Part shown: positions 9,684 to 18,695 of the stretch, piece after piece | Layout: each line of letters starts with the position of its first letter | Numbering within the stretch: the first letter of the stretch is position 1 | Assembly (NCBI RefSeq): GCF_001660705.2 | Contig: NZ_LYBV02000007.1 | Span: 124,001 to 188,000, forward strand | Direction: 5' to 3' | DNA: 64,000 bases | Origin: Saccharicrinis aurantiacus | GTDB taxonomy: Bacteria; Bacteroidota; Bacteroidia; Bacteroidales; Marinilabiliaceae | The notes under the pieces: generated by a model | Seen by the model: only the letters and a program-made list of their open reading frames with translations | Database searches by the model: none | What the model was told of the DNA's origin: nothing | Position numbers and translations under genes: made by a program

Positions 9684-11495
9684 ATGAATAAATTGAAATT
9701 TTTAATAAGTGTGGCAGTAATGCTTACTGTATTTGGTTTTACATCGGTGATGGCTACCGAAGTAATTAATATCAAACATAGTACTAAGGATATGACTCCC
9801 ATAGTGCGTGCAGCCATAGAAAATGCCAAAGAGAAGGATATTAAATTGGTTTTCGAAAAGGGAGATTACAAATTTATGCCCGATTATGCATTCAGTAAAT
9901 ATTGTTTTATCACCAATCATGAGAACGGTTACAAACGTATTATTTTTCCGTTTTTTGATTTTAACTCTGTTGAGGTAGAAGGTAACGGATCAGAGTTTAT
10001 ATTTCACGGACAAGTTGCACCATTTGTATTTGAAAACTGCAATAGCGTTAAAGCACAAAACTTCACCATCGATTGGGATATCCCTTTCCTTTTTCAAGGG
10101 GAAGTAATGGCTGTTAATCCCAAAGAGGGTTGGAGAGATATTAAGCCTGCTACAGAAGGTTTTTCTTGGAAGTTACAACGTGGTAGAGTTACTTTTCCGA
10201 ATATAGATGAGTTTAAGTTTTCATCATTAGGAAGTAATTTAGAGTTTGAAAAAGATCCAAAACGAGTGGCACATGGTGCTTACGATTTTTCAAGCAGACC
10301 TAGTAAAGTAGAGAAACGCCCGAACGGAGTTCTTCGTATTTACGAGCATAAAAACCAATTTCCAACAGTTGGTAACATCGAGAATTTTAAAGGACCAAAA
10401 GGTGAAAATAGATATGCTCCAGCATTCCACTGTAGCTCAAGTAACAACATTCACTTCGACCACATAACAATTCACCATGCTTTAGGAATGGGCTTTTTGT
10501 TAGAGCGTTGTGATACCGGAACCATTTCTAATAGCGGAATTTATGTGCGCGAAGGTTCAGAGCGCGTGGTATCTATTATTGCAGATGCAACGCACTTTTG
10601 TAACTGTAAAGGACATATTCTGGTAGAGAATTGTCGTTTTGAGCAAATGCTCGATGACGGAACAAACGTACATGGTACCTATGTTGAGGTGAATAAAGTG
10701 ATAGACGAGTATACGCTTCGTTACCAGTTAAAGCACTTTCAGCAGTATGGGTTTAAATTTGCTGATAAAGGAGATGAGATGTGGTTTATTCACACGCCTA
10801 GTCCTGCTAAAAAGGAAGTAGACACAGTAGCATCAGTAAAAATTATCAACGACCATTTTGCTGATATTACTTTCGAGAATAAATTACCTGCGAACCTTAA
10901 AAAAGGCGATATCCTTGAGAATAAAACTTGGAACCCAACCTTCACATTAAAGGGTTGTACCATTCAAAACCACCGTGCGCGTAACATAGTACTTAAAACG
11001 CCATTGAAAACGGTGATTGAGGATAACTATTTTTCATCAATGATGTCGGCCATTTTATTCCGTGGCGAAACATTCTATTGGTACGAGTCGGGAATTGTAG
11101 AAGATGTTACCATCCGCAACAACCACTTTGATTATGTGGCCTATAGTGGAAGCGAGCATGCTGTAATGTACATTACACCGCGTTTGGGTAAGGCATTTGA
11201 TCAGACAGAGTGTTACGACAGAAATATTGTTTTTGAAGATAACATTATTGAAACATTTGATAACCGTATTGTGTGGGCCGATAGAGCTGAAGGCTTAATC
11301 ATCCGTAGCAACACCATTAAAAAGAATGGAACACAAGAGCAATTATACCCTGATGCACCCTTGTTTCAGTTAGATAATTGTAAAGATGTGCAAATCATCA
11401 AAAACAAGTACGAAGGCGATTACAAAGAAGCTGTTAAAGCAGATGAGAAATCGGCCAAAACCCTTAAAGTAAAGGGCAATAAAGGATTTAAGTAG
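9684..11495 (+). CDS. GH110 alpha-1,3-galactosidase-like enzyme
   Basis: This 603-residue exported protein (signal peptide MNKLKFLISVAVMLTVFGF, ending near VMA) is built as a right-handed parallel beta-helix with an inserted barrel around residues 110-200. The block DATHFCNCKG (D301), followed by MLDDGTNVHGTY (D324 and D325), is the conserved acidic core I know from family GH110. The overall length of about 600 also fits. GH110 enzymes are inverting exo-alpha-1,3-galactosidases, first known from blood-group B antigen; marine members act on alpha-1,3-linked galactose from lambda-type carrageenan. The upstream sulfatase is probably co-transcribed. No T9SS tail is present, so a periplasmic location is expected. 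Exact substrate is an inference. Confidence 0.82.
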   Translation: MNKLKFLISVAVMLTVFGFTSVMATEVINIKHSTKDMTPIVRAAIENAKEKDIKLVFEKGDYKFMPDYAFSKYCFITNHENGYKRIIFPFFDFNSVEVEGNGSEFIFHGQVAPFVFENCNSVKAQNFTIDWDIPFLFQGEVMAVNPKEGWRDIKPATEGFSWKLQRGRVTFPNIDEFKFSSLGSNLEFEKDPKRVAHGAYDFSSRPSKVEKRPNGVLRIYEHKNQFPTVGNIENFKGPKGENRYAPAFHCSSSNNIHFDHITIHHALGMGFLLERCDTGTISNSGIYVREGSERVVSIIADATHFCNCKGHILVENCRFEQMLDDGTNVHGTYVEVNKVIDEYTLRYQLKHFQQYGFKFADKGDEMWFIHTPSPAKKEVDTVASVKIINDHFADITFENKLPANLKKGDILENKTWNPTFTLKGCTIQNHRARNIVLKTPLKTVIEDNYFSSMMSAILFRGETFYWYESGIVEDVTIRNNHFDYVAYSGSEHAVMYITPRLGKAFDQTECYDRNIVFEDNIIETFDNRIVWADRAEGLIIRSNTIKKNGTQEQLYPDAPLFQLDNCKDVQIIKNKYEGDYKEAVKADEKSAKTLKVKGNKGFK

Positions 11496-11523
11496 AATCA
11501 AATCATAGTATTACACATTTTGT

Positions 11524-11556
11524 ACCCCAAGTGATTCTGTCGCTTGGGGTTTTTTG
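11524..11556 (+). terminator. rho-independent terminator after GH110
   Basis: The stem ACCCCAAG/CTTGGGGT has an 11-base loop and is followed by a run of T. It lies about 30 bases past the stop codon. Confidence 0.9.
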
Positions 11557-11889
11557 TTGCATACACCCTTCTTCAAGATTATATGATAAACGTTTTATCG
11601 TATCTAACTTATACTATTTTGAATGTTTTTGGCTTAGGCAATTAAAAAAAGATTAAGCTTATTCAGGGTAACATTTTTATTACTCGAAAAACAAATTAGC
11701 GTGGAGCTTGTTAAATTCGCTGAGATACTGCCTTTGACATCATCGGAAGAATCAGAAAGTAAATGGAAAATAGTATACGTTTAGGTATTGAGAAAAGATC
11801 ATCGAAGCTCAGCTATGTTGGCGTGTGATGCTCTCGGCTAAGCAAATCGTCTAGCGGCAGCTCAACTTCTCTTCAGTTGTTAGAATATA
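11557..11889. other. intergenic region with possible gene remnant
   Basis: No complete gene is seen. A stretch around 11642-11785 reads without stops on the plus strand and includes VKFAEILPLTSSEESESK, which looks protein-like but has no start or context and then ends. Bases 11790-11880 have locally higher GC and inverted fragments that weakly resemble the palindromic element at 13826. This could be decayed mobile DNA, but the evidence is thin. Confidence 0.3.
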
Positions 11890-13197
11890 TCAATTTGTAC
11901 TAAAAACAACTTTGTACGTTTTAACACTTCCATCAGAGAAAATTTCTTTTATAATGCAAACTTGATTAGGGATTAACTTTGTAATTCTTTTTCCATTCAA
12001 ATCAAATATTTGTTTAGAGGATATATATATATCTGAATTTGTATTTAAGTATTCTATTTCTGAAGATAAAATAGAGACTGCAGCGATTGTTCCTTTCCCA
12101 TCCCATATAAAAGGCTCTGTGTAGAGATTGCTCTCCATTGAAGGAATACTACCATCAGTTGTATAAAAAATATTTGAACTTTCATTTATTGAAATAATTT
12201 CAACATTTATTCCATCATAATTGATTTTGATACGTGGAAATTCATATGGTAATAAATCAGATATTTCTTTATAAACTAATATGCTATCTATGGAAACTTC
12301 TGAATTTGTATAACCACTCTTCATTGCGACTGCTTTTATAATTCTACTATAATCAACTTCAATAGGGCTTGAATATTTTGAACTTAATGAAGATGGTATT
12401 GAACCGTCTATTGTGTAAAATATATCAACATCTTTAATTAAGGATGTTATTTCAAATTGATTACCAGTAATTTTTATAATTGGGTTAGATAAAGTGCCAA
12501 TTTTGTTAGTTAAGTCTAATTTATTTATTATTTCACTGGCTATCATTATCATACCCAGATCTCCAGGATGACTAGCTACACCCCATGAAGATATTGTTGC
12601 AACTTCTCCATTGCTATCTATGTAAGTATTACCTATTGCACTTTGATACTGTTTACGACTATATTGAGATATATCAACTAATTTACACCCTTCTGTTTCT
12701 AATATTGCTGTTTTGATAAGTGGCATATTTGTCGACATTTGATACCATCCGTAAACCCAAATTATTTCAGCTTTTGGACACTTTGTAGCAAACCAATTAA
12801 TTAATTTTACAGCATCATCCTTCAATGTTTTTTTTCTTTCATCAGTATTGACATTATCTCCTAATTGAATTACAATAAGATCTTCATCACCTGTGATACG
12901 TTTTGACACTGTATTGTTTAAAAAACTTAATCTTGTTGTAGTATTCCCCGTTTCCCAAGTTGTGCCGCTAAACCTATTCATTGATAAGTCATTATTATTT
13001 ATTACTAGGGACTGTTGTACCCAATAATAATAATCAGTATTAATATCTGTTGATGCCATTCCATGTGTTCCAAAACCAAGAGTCAAGGAATTACCTAATA
13101 CAAAAACTTTCTTGTACGAATTAGATTCAACTTGAGAGAAGAGATGAGTTGCAATAAATAGATTAAATATTGTGATGGCTATTATAGTCTTTTTCAT
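11890..13197 (-). CDS. secreted SGNH-hydrolase-like protein with CHB_HEX_C repeats
   Basis: This 435-residue protein begins with a signal peptide (to about FSQVES). Residues 30-225 match the SGNH fold: block I GNSLTLGFG with the serine, the QLGDNVN block, and SHPGDLGM supplying the late histidine. Two chitobiase/hexosaminidase C-terminal-like modules follow, each with a DGSIPS motif (FYTIDGSIPS and FYTTDGSIPS). The tail (IFDLNGKRIT onward) looks like a shortened T9SS-type domain. SGNH proteins in glycan loci are often deacetylases. The gene is noticeably richer in A and T than its neighbours and sits alone between a decayed region and repeats, which hints at separate acquisition. It is convergent with the GH110 operon. 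Confidence 0.7.
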   Translation of the reverse strand: MKKTIIAITIFNLFIATHLFSQVESNSYKKVFVLGNSLTLGFGTHGMASTDINTDYYYWVQQSLVINNNDLSMNRFSGTTWETGNTTTRLSFLNNTVSKRITGDEDLIVIQLGDNVNTDERKKTLKDDAVKLINWFATKCPKAEIIWVYGWYQMSTNMPLIKTAILETEGCKLVDISQYSRKQYQSAIGNTYIDSNGEVATISSWGVASHPGDLGMIMIASEIINKLDLTNKIGTLSNPIIKITGNQFEITSLIKDVDIFYTIDGSIPSSLSSKYSSPIEVDYSRIIKAVAMKSGYTNSEVSIDSILVYKEISDLLPYEFPRIKINYDGINVEIISINESSNIFYTTDGSIPSMESNLYTEPFIWDGKGTIAAVSILSSEIEYLNTNSDIYISSKQIFDLNGKRITKLIPNQVCIIKEIFSDGSVKTYKVVFSTN

Positions 13198-13486
13198 TTT
13201 ATCTTGCCTTATTGTGGGTAACGATTCTGTATCTCATGTTTTGTGACGAGATATCTATATGGTTTCTTTACGGCCGTAAAAATACAAAAAAAATACTACT
13301 TATGATAATTTAAGAAGGCGCTTTCCTGATCGCTATATACTTAATTAAACTAAGTGGATATGTAAGTTATAATAACCTTGCTTTTGCCTAGTGTTATATG
13401 TAGTATAGTTTTATTATAACATAAAAAAACACGTCCTCTGTGTCTAGTATGAGAAGTTTTGTGCATGTAAATATTGGGCAACAATA
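13198..13486. other. upstream region of the SGNH gene
   Basis: AT-rich sequence without a recognisable gene. It must contain the promoter of the SGNH gene on the minus strand. Nothing else could be supported. Confidence 0.4.
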
Positions 13487-13800
13487 TTTTTTTATGCAAG
13501 CCAAATTAATCTTGGGAACAGGCACAATTTTTTATGCAAGCTCTATTTGAGCTCAGAGAAGGGATTATTTTTTTATGCAAGTCAAATTGGCGCTCAGAGG
13601 CGATCTGCTTTTTTTATGCAAGCTCTATTTGAGATCAGAGAGGGAATTATTTTTTTATGCAAGCCAAATTGGCGTTCAGAGGTGACCTGCTTTTTTTATG
13701 CAAGCTCTATTTGAGCTCAGAGGAGGGATTATTTTTTTATGCAAGTCAAATTGACGTTCAAAGGTGACCTGCTTTTTTTATGCAAGGGATTTGCCTGCTT
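13487..13800. repeat. 41-bp periodic repeat, eight copies
   Basis: The core TTTTTTATGCAAG occurs eight times. The TTTATGCAAG part ends at 13500, 13540, 13581, 13622, 13663, 13704, 13745 and 13786, which gives a spacing of 40 and then 41 bases every time. The intervening sequence alternates between two types: a CTCTATTTGAGCTCAGAG type and a YCAAATTGGCGTTCAGAG type. The true higher-order unit is therefore about 82 bases. The intervening sequences are related to each other, so this is not a CRISPR array. No open reading frame of note spans it. Confidence 0.95.
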
Positions 13801-13825
13801 TTATTCTGTTTTATATTTAGTTGTT

Positions 13826-13968
13826 TAGCGCCCTGATAGGAGTGGTAGCCCTTTGTGCTTTGGTTATAGTGAAGCTTAGCTAGCGGCTGCGACCATAGGA
13901 GCACACGCATGGCTTAGCTAAACTTAAACCAAAGCATAAAGGCTTTAACGGATAGCAGGACTAGCGCC
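13826..13968. repeat. long imperfect palindromic element (copy 1)
   Basis: The two ends are inverted copies. TGCTTTGGTT (13856-13865) pairs exactly with AACCAAAGCA (13927-13936), and the flanks TAGCGCC...CTGATAG pair imperfectly with GGATAGCAGGACTAGCGCC. The centre carries GCGACCATAGGAGCACACG. A related element with the same order of parts lies at 49557-49687 in the opposite orientation. It resembles REP-like elements dispersed in Bacteroidota intergenic regions; a structured RNA is the alternative. Confidence 0.75.
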
Positions 13969-14122
13969 ATATAAATTTGTAAATTGTTGCAATGGTTTAA
14001 AATTGAAAAAAACAGCAAACAATTAATTTATAGACCCACTATATTTACTATTAGGTACGTTGAATAGGCGCGAAATGAAAACATTTGCTTCTGAAAAAAA
14101 ATAATCATTTACACAACTATTT

Positions 14123-16405
14123 ATGAATTATATGAAAGTAAGTCTGTTTTTGTTAATTGGGATTTTGGCCTTTGGTTTTACCACCTTAGCACAAAATTTA
14201 GAGCAAGATGCAAAACAAAAAATCACCAAACTTGAGAAGCTTATAAAGAAAGCCGAAAAGAAGAAAATTGATGTGCAGAAAGAAAAAATGACGGTGCGTA
14301 CTGCCGAGCTTTTTCTGAAATATGCCAAGTGGGATGAGGCCCATCCTGAAGAAAATATTGAACTGTTTAAACAAACATCAATCTATGAAGATTCGGCAGC
14401 GCAGTGTGCTAAAATGATTCCTGATTTTGAGCGTAGTGAGGTAAATATTATGCTTGATGAGGCTACGGCTTATATTGAAAAATTAATTTCGGGTAAGGTA
14501 AAACGTACGCCTAGTCCGCTTGTTGATTGGAGCAAGGCGCATGTTGAGGGTGATCAGATTACTTTTAATAATCGTCCGGTGTTTCTGGCCGATTATACAT
14601 GGAAGCCGCGTACTCCGGAGTTAATGGAATACCATGGTCAGCAAGATGGTTATTTTTTAATGCCTCCGCATGTTGTTAAGGCCGATGGAACCATTCAGCC
14701 ACGTGTAATGAAAGAGCTGAATGCTAAGCCTGATGGACAATTGGGTTTTATTTTCTACAATCATAAAAACTCACCTAAGTGGGCGGCAAAAAAATATGGC
14801 GAAGGATTTGTAATGCGTGAGGATACGTATACGGCTTACGATATTGACAATCCGGGTGCCCGCGAAATGTATGGTTATATAATTGATGCTACCGTACCAA
14901 TAATGAAAGGTAAAAAGTATACAGAGCTGGGTTATATGCTTTGTAACGAGCCTCATTTTTATACTACGCGTACCGATAAAAAATTAGATTGGGCAAGTGG
15001 ACCTGTATCGGAGTATACTTTTGCAAAATTCAGAAAGTATTTGAGCGAGAAACATGCTTCTATTGAAGATTTAAATGCTTTGTGGGAAAGCAATTTTACG
15101 AGTTTTGATGATGTTACCATTGATATTCCTATCAATATTAAAAAGCAAGGTACTCCTATGTGGTTCGATTGGGTATCGTTTAACCAAGAGCGTGTTACCG
15201 ATTGGTATGCGTGGATGAAGGGTAGAATTCAACAACACGACCCGAATGCTAAAGTGCACTTGAAAATTATGCCAAATCTTTGGACTGAGAATAAGCGTGG
15301 ACATGGTATAAACCTTGAAGATTTAACCATGTTAAGTGGTATTATTGGTAATGATGCAGGGGCAGCTCATTCGCAAATGTGGGGTAAGCCAGGCGAGTGG
15401 ATGGAGCATTATGCTTTTGAATGGAGAGAAATGGCGATGAGCTTTGATTTTATGAAATCGGTTAGCCCGAATAAAATATCGTATAATACCGAGGCGCACT
15501 ACTTATCAACAGTTCGATCGCGCGATTTATACTTGCAGCCAGAATATGCAAGAGCTACGCAATGGTTAGCCACTACACAAGGTTTAGATGTGAGTCAGAT
15601 TTGGTATTGGCCACGTAAAGAGGACGGTTCGGTAAGTGTGAAAGCAGGTAAGGGTTATGCGGGTTCAAACATGCAACAGCCACGCATTGTAAACGAAGTA
15701 CACTCAACTGTTATTGACCTTAATTCTTTTTCTGAAGAGATAATGGCCATGCAACGTCAGGCTAAGCCAATACGTATATTCCAATCGGAAACTTCGGCCA
15801 TAAATAATGGTAAATACATGGATAAAGTATTTAGTGTTTACGAAAGCCTGTTCTTTAATGGTGTGCCTTTAGGTTTTGCCACTGAAAAAATTATTAAAAA
15901 TCAGGATAACAAATCGTGGGAGTGTATTTTAATTCAGAGTGCCGCAAGAGTTACTGAAGCCGAGATTGATGCTCTTCAGAGTTATATTGATAATGGTGGT
16001 GTGATTATTTCTGATTGGGCTAGTCTTAAATACAACCAGTATGGTCAGTTACATACTAAGAAATTAAAGGGGAAAGGCCGATTAATTAGAGTAAACTCAG
16101 TTAAAGAAATGGCAGATAAAGCCATGGATCTAGTTGAAGAAAAAGGTTTTGCACCTGAGGTTGCCATTACCGAAACTAACGAGCAGGGTATAAAAACCTG
16201 TACATGGAAGTGTGTGAAAAATGCCAAAGGAAATAATGTATTATCAATTATTAATGTTGGTAAAACGGATGCTACTTTAAATATTACATTGAAGAATGCT
16301 AAAAAAGGCACCAAGTGTTTTAATTTAATTGATGGTATTGATGCCAGCACCACGCCAACATTAAAGCCTAATGAGCTTTATTTTGTTGAGGTGTTAGATA
16401 AGTAA
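14123..16405 (+). CDS. GH42-like clan-A glycosidase (beta-galactosidase-like)
   Basis: This 760-residue protein has a signal peptide (to about TLAQ) and a helical, Lys/Glu-rich segment (25-120). A TIM-barrel catalytic part follows. The likely acid/base is E276 in LCNEPHF and the likely nucleophile is E457 in NTEAHYLST, the Asn-Glu and late Glu arrangement of clan GH-A (GH42 and relatives). A later domain (about 560-660) resembles the GH42 trimerisation/glutaminase-like fold (ALQSYIDNGGVII). It ends without a T9SS tail, so it is probably periplasmic. It is closely related to the 858-residue protein at 18696, and the two share almost the same motifs. Beta-galactose release from red-algal galactan is inferred. 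GH167-type exo-carrageenases are a remembered alternative. Confidence 0.78.
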   Translation: MNYMKVSLFLLIGILAFGFTTLAQNLEQDAKQKITKLEKLIKKAEKKKIDVQKEKMTVRTAELFLKYAKWDEAHPEENIELFKQTSIYEDSAAQCAKMIPDFERSEVNIMLDEATAYIEKLISGKVKRTPSPLVDWSKAHVEGDQITFNNRPVFLADYTWKPRTPELMEYHGQQDGYFLMPPHVVKADGTIQPRVMKELNAKPDGQLGFIFYNHKNSPKWAAKKYGEGFVMREDTYTAYDIDNPGAREMYGYIIDATVPIMKGKKYTELGYMLCNEPHFYTTRTDKKLDWASGPVSEYTFAKFRKYLSEKHASIEDLNALWESNFTSFDDVTIDIPINIKKQGTPMWFDWVSFNQERVTDWYAWMKGRIQQHDPNAKVHLKIMPNLWTENKRGHGINLEDLTMLSGIIGNDAGAAHSQMWGKPGEWMEHYAFEWREMAMSFDFMKSVSPNKISYNTEAHYLSTVRSRDLYLQPEYARATQWLATTQGLDVSQIWYWPRKEDGSVSVKAGKGYAGSNMQQPRIVNEVHSTVIDLNSFSEEIMAMQRQAKPIRIFQSETSAINNGKYMDKVFSVYESLFFNGVPLGFATEKIIKNQDNKSWECILIQSAARVTEAEIDALQSYIDNGGVIISDWASLKYNQYGQLHTKKLKGKGRLIRVNSVKEMADKAMDLVEEKGFAPEVAITETNEQGIKTCTWKCVKNAKGNNVLSIINVGKTDATLNITLKNAKKGTKCFNLIDGIDASTTPTLKPNELYFVEVLDK

Positions 16406-16434
16406 TTCGTAAGGATAAATTATAGTTGATATAA

Positions 16435-16464
16435 GCGGGATGAAGTGATTCATCCCGCTTTTTT
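16435..16464. terminator. bidirectional terminator
   Basis: The perfect stem GCGGGATGAA/TTCATCCCGC has a 4-base loop and a T-run, and lies between convergent genes. Confidence 0.93.
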
Positions 16465-16475
16465 ATTTCCTGAAT

Positions 16476-18518
16476 TTATTTTTGGATGATCACTTTTTGC
16501 GTGTGCGATTGAAGATTAACAGTAATTTCTACTAAATAAACTCCTGCTTTATAATCAGAACAATTAATGCGCATGCTATTTGCATTTGATTTAGTGGAGA
16601 ATATTTTTGTACCATTGGCTGTGTAAATAGTAATGTTAGAGTCGGGTTTTATTCCTTTAATTGTAAAGAAATCTTGATATACAGGGTTAGGGAATATGCT
16701 TACAAAAGATTCCGATTCATCAGCCGATTTAGTAGAGTTATTCTCTTCAAGAATGAACTCCGAAATTTTAATAGCCCTATCGGTAAGTTGGTTTTGACCC
16801 GTAATGGTTAGTTTAGCATACCTTCCTAATGTGGTATTAAAATGGTCTATATTTAAATTATCAGAGTTTGACCTACGATCAACAGTGAAATTGCTATCAG
16901 AAAAATCAGGGGTAGTAGAGAGTTCAACGGTGTAATTATATGATCGGTTTTCGTAAGGGATCAATTGCGAGGTGTTAAAGTATTTTTGCTCACCATAATC
17001 AATGATTACATTTTGTGGGAAGTATATGGCTTTCCATCCTGAATTAACTTTATCATTATCAAGAATCTTAAGTGATGGCGAATTTAACTCAGAATTACTT
17101 TCGCTATAAATTTGAGGATAGCTTTCTTCTATATCCTCGATAGGAATCGGAGTTTGAAAATTGTCTTCTGATTCATAGGGCATCTGATAAACATCGCCAA
17201 ATTTATTAGTGTAATACAAGCACGATTTTGAAAAAGCCTTTGTATTTCCATCTGCCCAAAAGGCATAGAAATCAGGGTCGGTAAAAAAAGGTCGCCTTGC
17301 ATAGGTGTGGTTACGAGCACTGCTGTTGGTTATGTCAAAAAACTTTGTCCAGGTAATCCCTTTGTCAAAACTCTCCCATATTGCCATTTCGCCGCCTGTT
17401 CCCCACTCTTGAGGGCCTACCTCCGTAGGGGCTACAATTCTATAGCTACCATCGTCTTCAATATATAAACTGCCCATATCATAGTTATGATAGGCTTTTG
17501 TAATTTCAGAATGTACCCAATCGGTGCCGTTCCATTGTGTAATTAACCATTTTCGGTCAGGATTTGAAGGACCTGAAATGTGTATTGGCGAGGTAATGTA
17601 CAGTATCATCGGATAACCCTCTTCGTTATATCTAATGTCTTTTAAGTATACGTTTAAACCTAAAGCATTATAATCTTTAACAAGCGAAGAGTTGCTTACT
17701 GAGCTTAAGGGAATAGTTAGTGGATTATTATTGATATCAACCCATGTTTTACCCATGTCATATGATTCCATGTAGTATAAGTTAGTTCTATTATCAACAT
17801 TTTTGTTTTTATGCCAATTGTAGAAAAAACCTATTTTATCATCCGTATTAGCTGATATTTGATAATGGCCATCAAAGTCAACTAATTTGGTATCAGCCGA
17901 CCATGTATATCCATCATTACTTGTACGTATAAATAACTTTCGGCCACCAATGTAGTTAGTCAATAATAAAGCAAAACCTTTATCCTTTATAAATTTTGGT
18001 TGCGGATAATTAAATGAACTTTCGTCTATTTTAGTGAAGTTAGAGATATTATATGGCATATCACTTCGGTATATATAGCCGTTTCTATAAGAATACCTGC
18101 CGCTAATGAAAACCCAAATAAATCCATCCGAATCTATCTGAATAGTTGAGTTATCGTGCGCATCAGTGATTCCTAGTTTATTATGAACTACAGTTGGTTT
18201 TGCTAATAGTCCGGTTTTATGATCGAAGTAAGAAATCATAATGAGCAGATTAGATTCTGATTCTGCAGTTGTACCTGCATAGGTGAAGAAAGTTCTATCA
18301 GCCACCTCTGAGTATATAGCCAGTGGAATGTGCTTGGCAGTATAAGTTCCTAAACCACCCGAATATTTATCACCGTATGGTCCATACTGCCCCAGTGCAT
18401 ACCATAAACCTTTAAAGCCATTTGCCGTTTCTTGCGATTTAACATTGAAAGAGGAGAAAAAGTTAATGGATAGGAGGAGGTAGAAATAGAGTGTGCGATT
18501 AGTTAAAAGTTTAATCAT
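16476..18518 (-). CDS. T9SS-secreted BNR_4 beta-propeller protein with discoidin-like domain
   Basis: This is a 680-residue exported protein. Residues about 30-440 form a BNR_4-type propeller with the hallmark TDAHDNSTIQIDSDGFIWVF and several S-x-D-x-G-x-T-W Asp-box-like turns (SNDGYTWSAD, SYDMGKTWVD, SFDKGITWTK). Residues about 465-590 look like an F5/8C (CBM32-like) domain. A T9SS sorting domain follows (SIFPNPVYQDFF... to VIIQK). BNR_4 proteins include PL24/PL25-type ulvan lyases and other uncharacterised lyases, so a secreted lyase or glycan-binding role is possible. It lies between the two GH42-like paralogues and is transcribed against them, divergently from the second. Confidence 0.75.
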   Translation of the reverse strand: MIKLLTNRTLYFYLLLSINFFSSFNVKSQETANGFKGLWYALGQYGPYGDKYSGGLGTYTAKHIPLAIYSEVADRTFFTYAGTTAESESNLLIMISYFDHKTGLLAKPTVVHNKLGITDAHDNSTIQIDSDGFIWVFISGRYSYRNGYIYRSDMPYNISNFTKIDESSFNYPQPKFIKDKGFALLLTNYIGGRKLFIRTSNDGYTWSADTKLVDFDGHYQISANTDDKIGFFYNWHKNKNVDNRTNLYYMESYDMGKTWVDINNNPLTIPLSSVSNSSLVKDYNALGLNVYLKDIRYNEEGYPMILYITSPIHISGPSNPDRKWLITQWNGTDWVHSEITKAYHNYDMGSLYIEDDGSYRIVAPTEVGPQEWGTGGEMAIWESFDKGITWTKFFDITNSSARNHTYARRPFFTDPDFYAFWADGNTKAFSKSCLYYTNKFGDVYQMPYESEDNFQTPIPIEDIEESYPQIYSESNSELNSPSLKILDNDKVNSGWKAIYFPQNVIIDYGEQKYFNTSQLIPYENRSYNYTVELSTTPDFSDSNFTVDRRSNSDNLNIDHFNTTLGRYAKLTITGQNQLTDRAIKISEFILEENNSTKSADESESFVSIFPNPVYQDFFTIKGIKPDSNITIYTANGTKIFSTKSNANSMRINCSDYKAGVYLVEITVNLQSHTQKVIIQK

Positions 18519-18695
18519 AATTGAGGTTTAAAATGAGGGGAGCAAAACTAACCCTAATTATATTAAATACATAAAGAGTCGTACTGATTTATTTTAATTG
18601 GAACGTAATTTTTACGAGTAAGTATACACAATAAACTAATGAGTATAAATGCATGTAAGGCATCCTATATATTTGACACAAACTAAATTATAGTC

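Noticed and set aside
11790-11880. Third copy of the palindromic element
   Set aside because: Only GAGCATCACACGC-like sequence and a few inverted words match; arms are not clearly paired, so it is not listed as a feature of its own.
13487-13800. Possible CRISPR array
   Set aside because: The core is short and T-rich, spacers are related and alternate between two types, and no cas genes are nearby.
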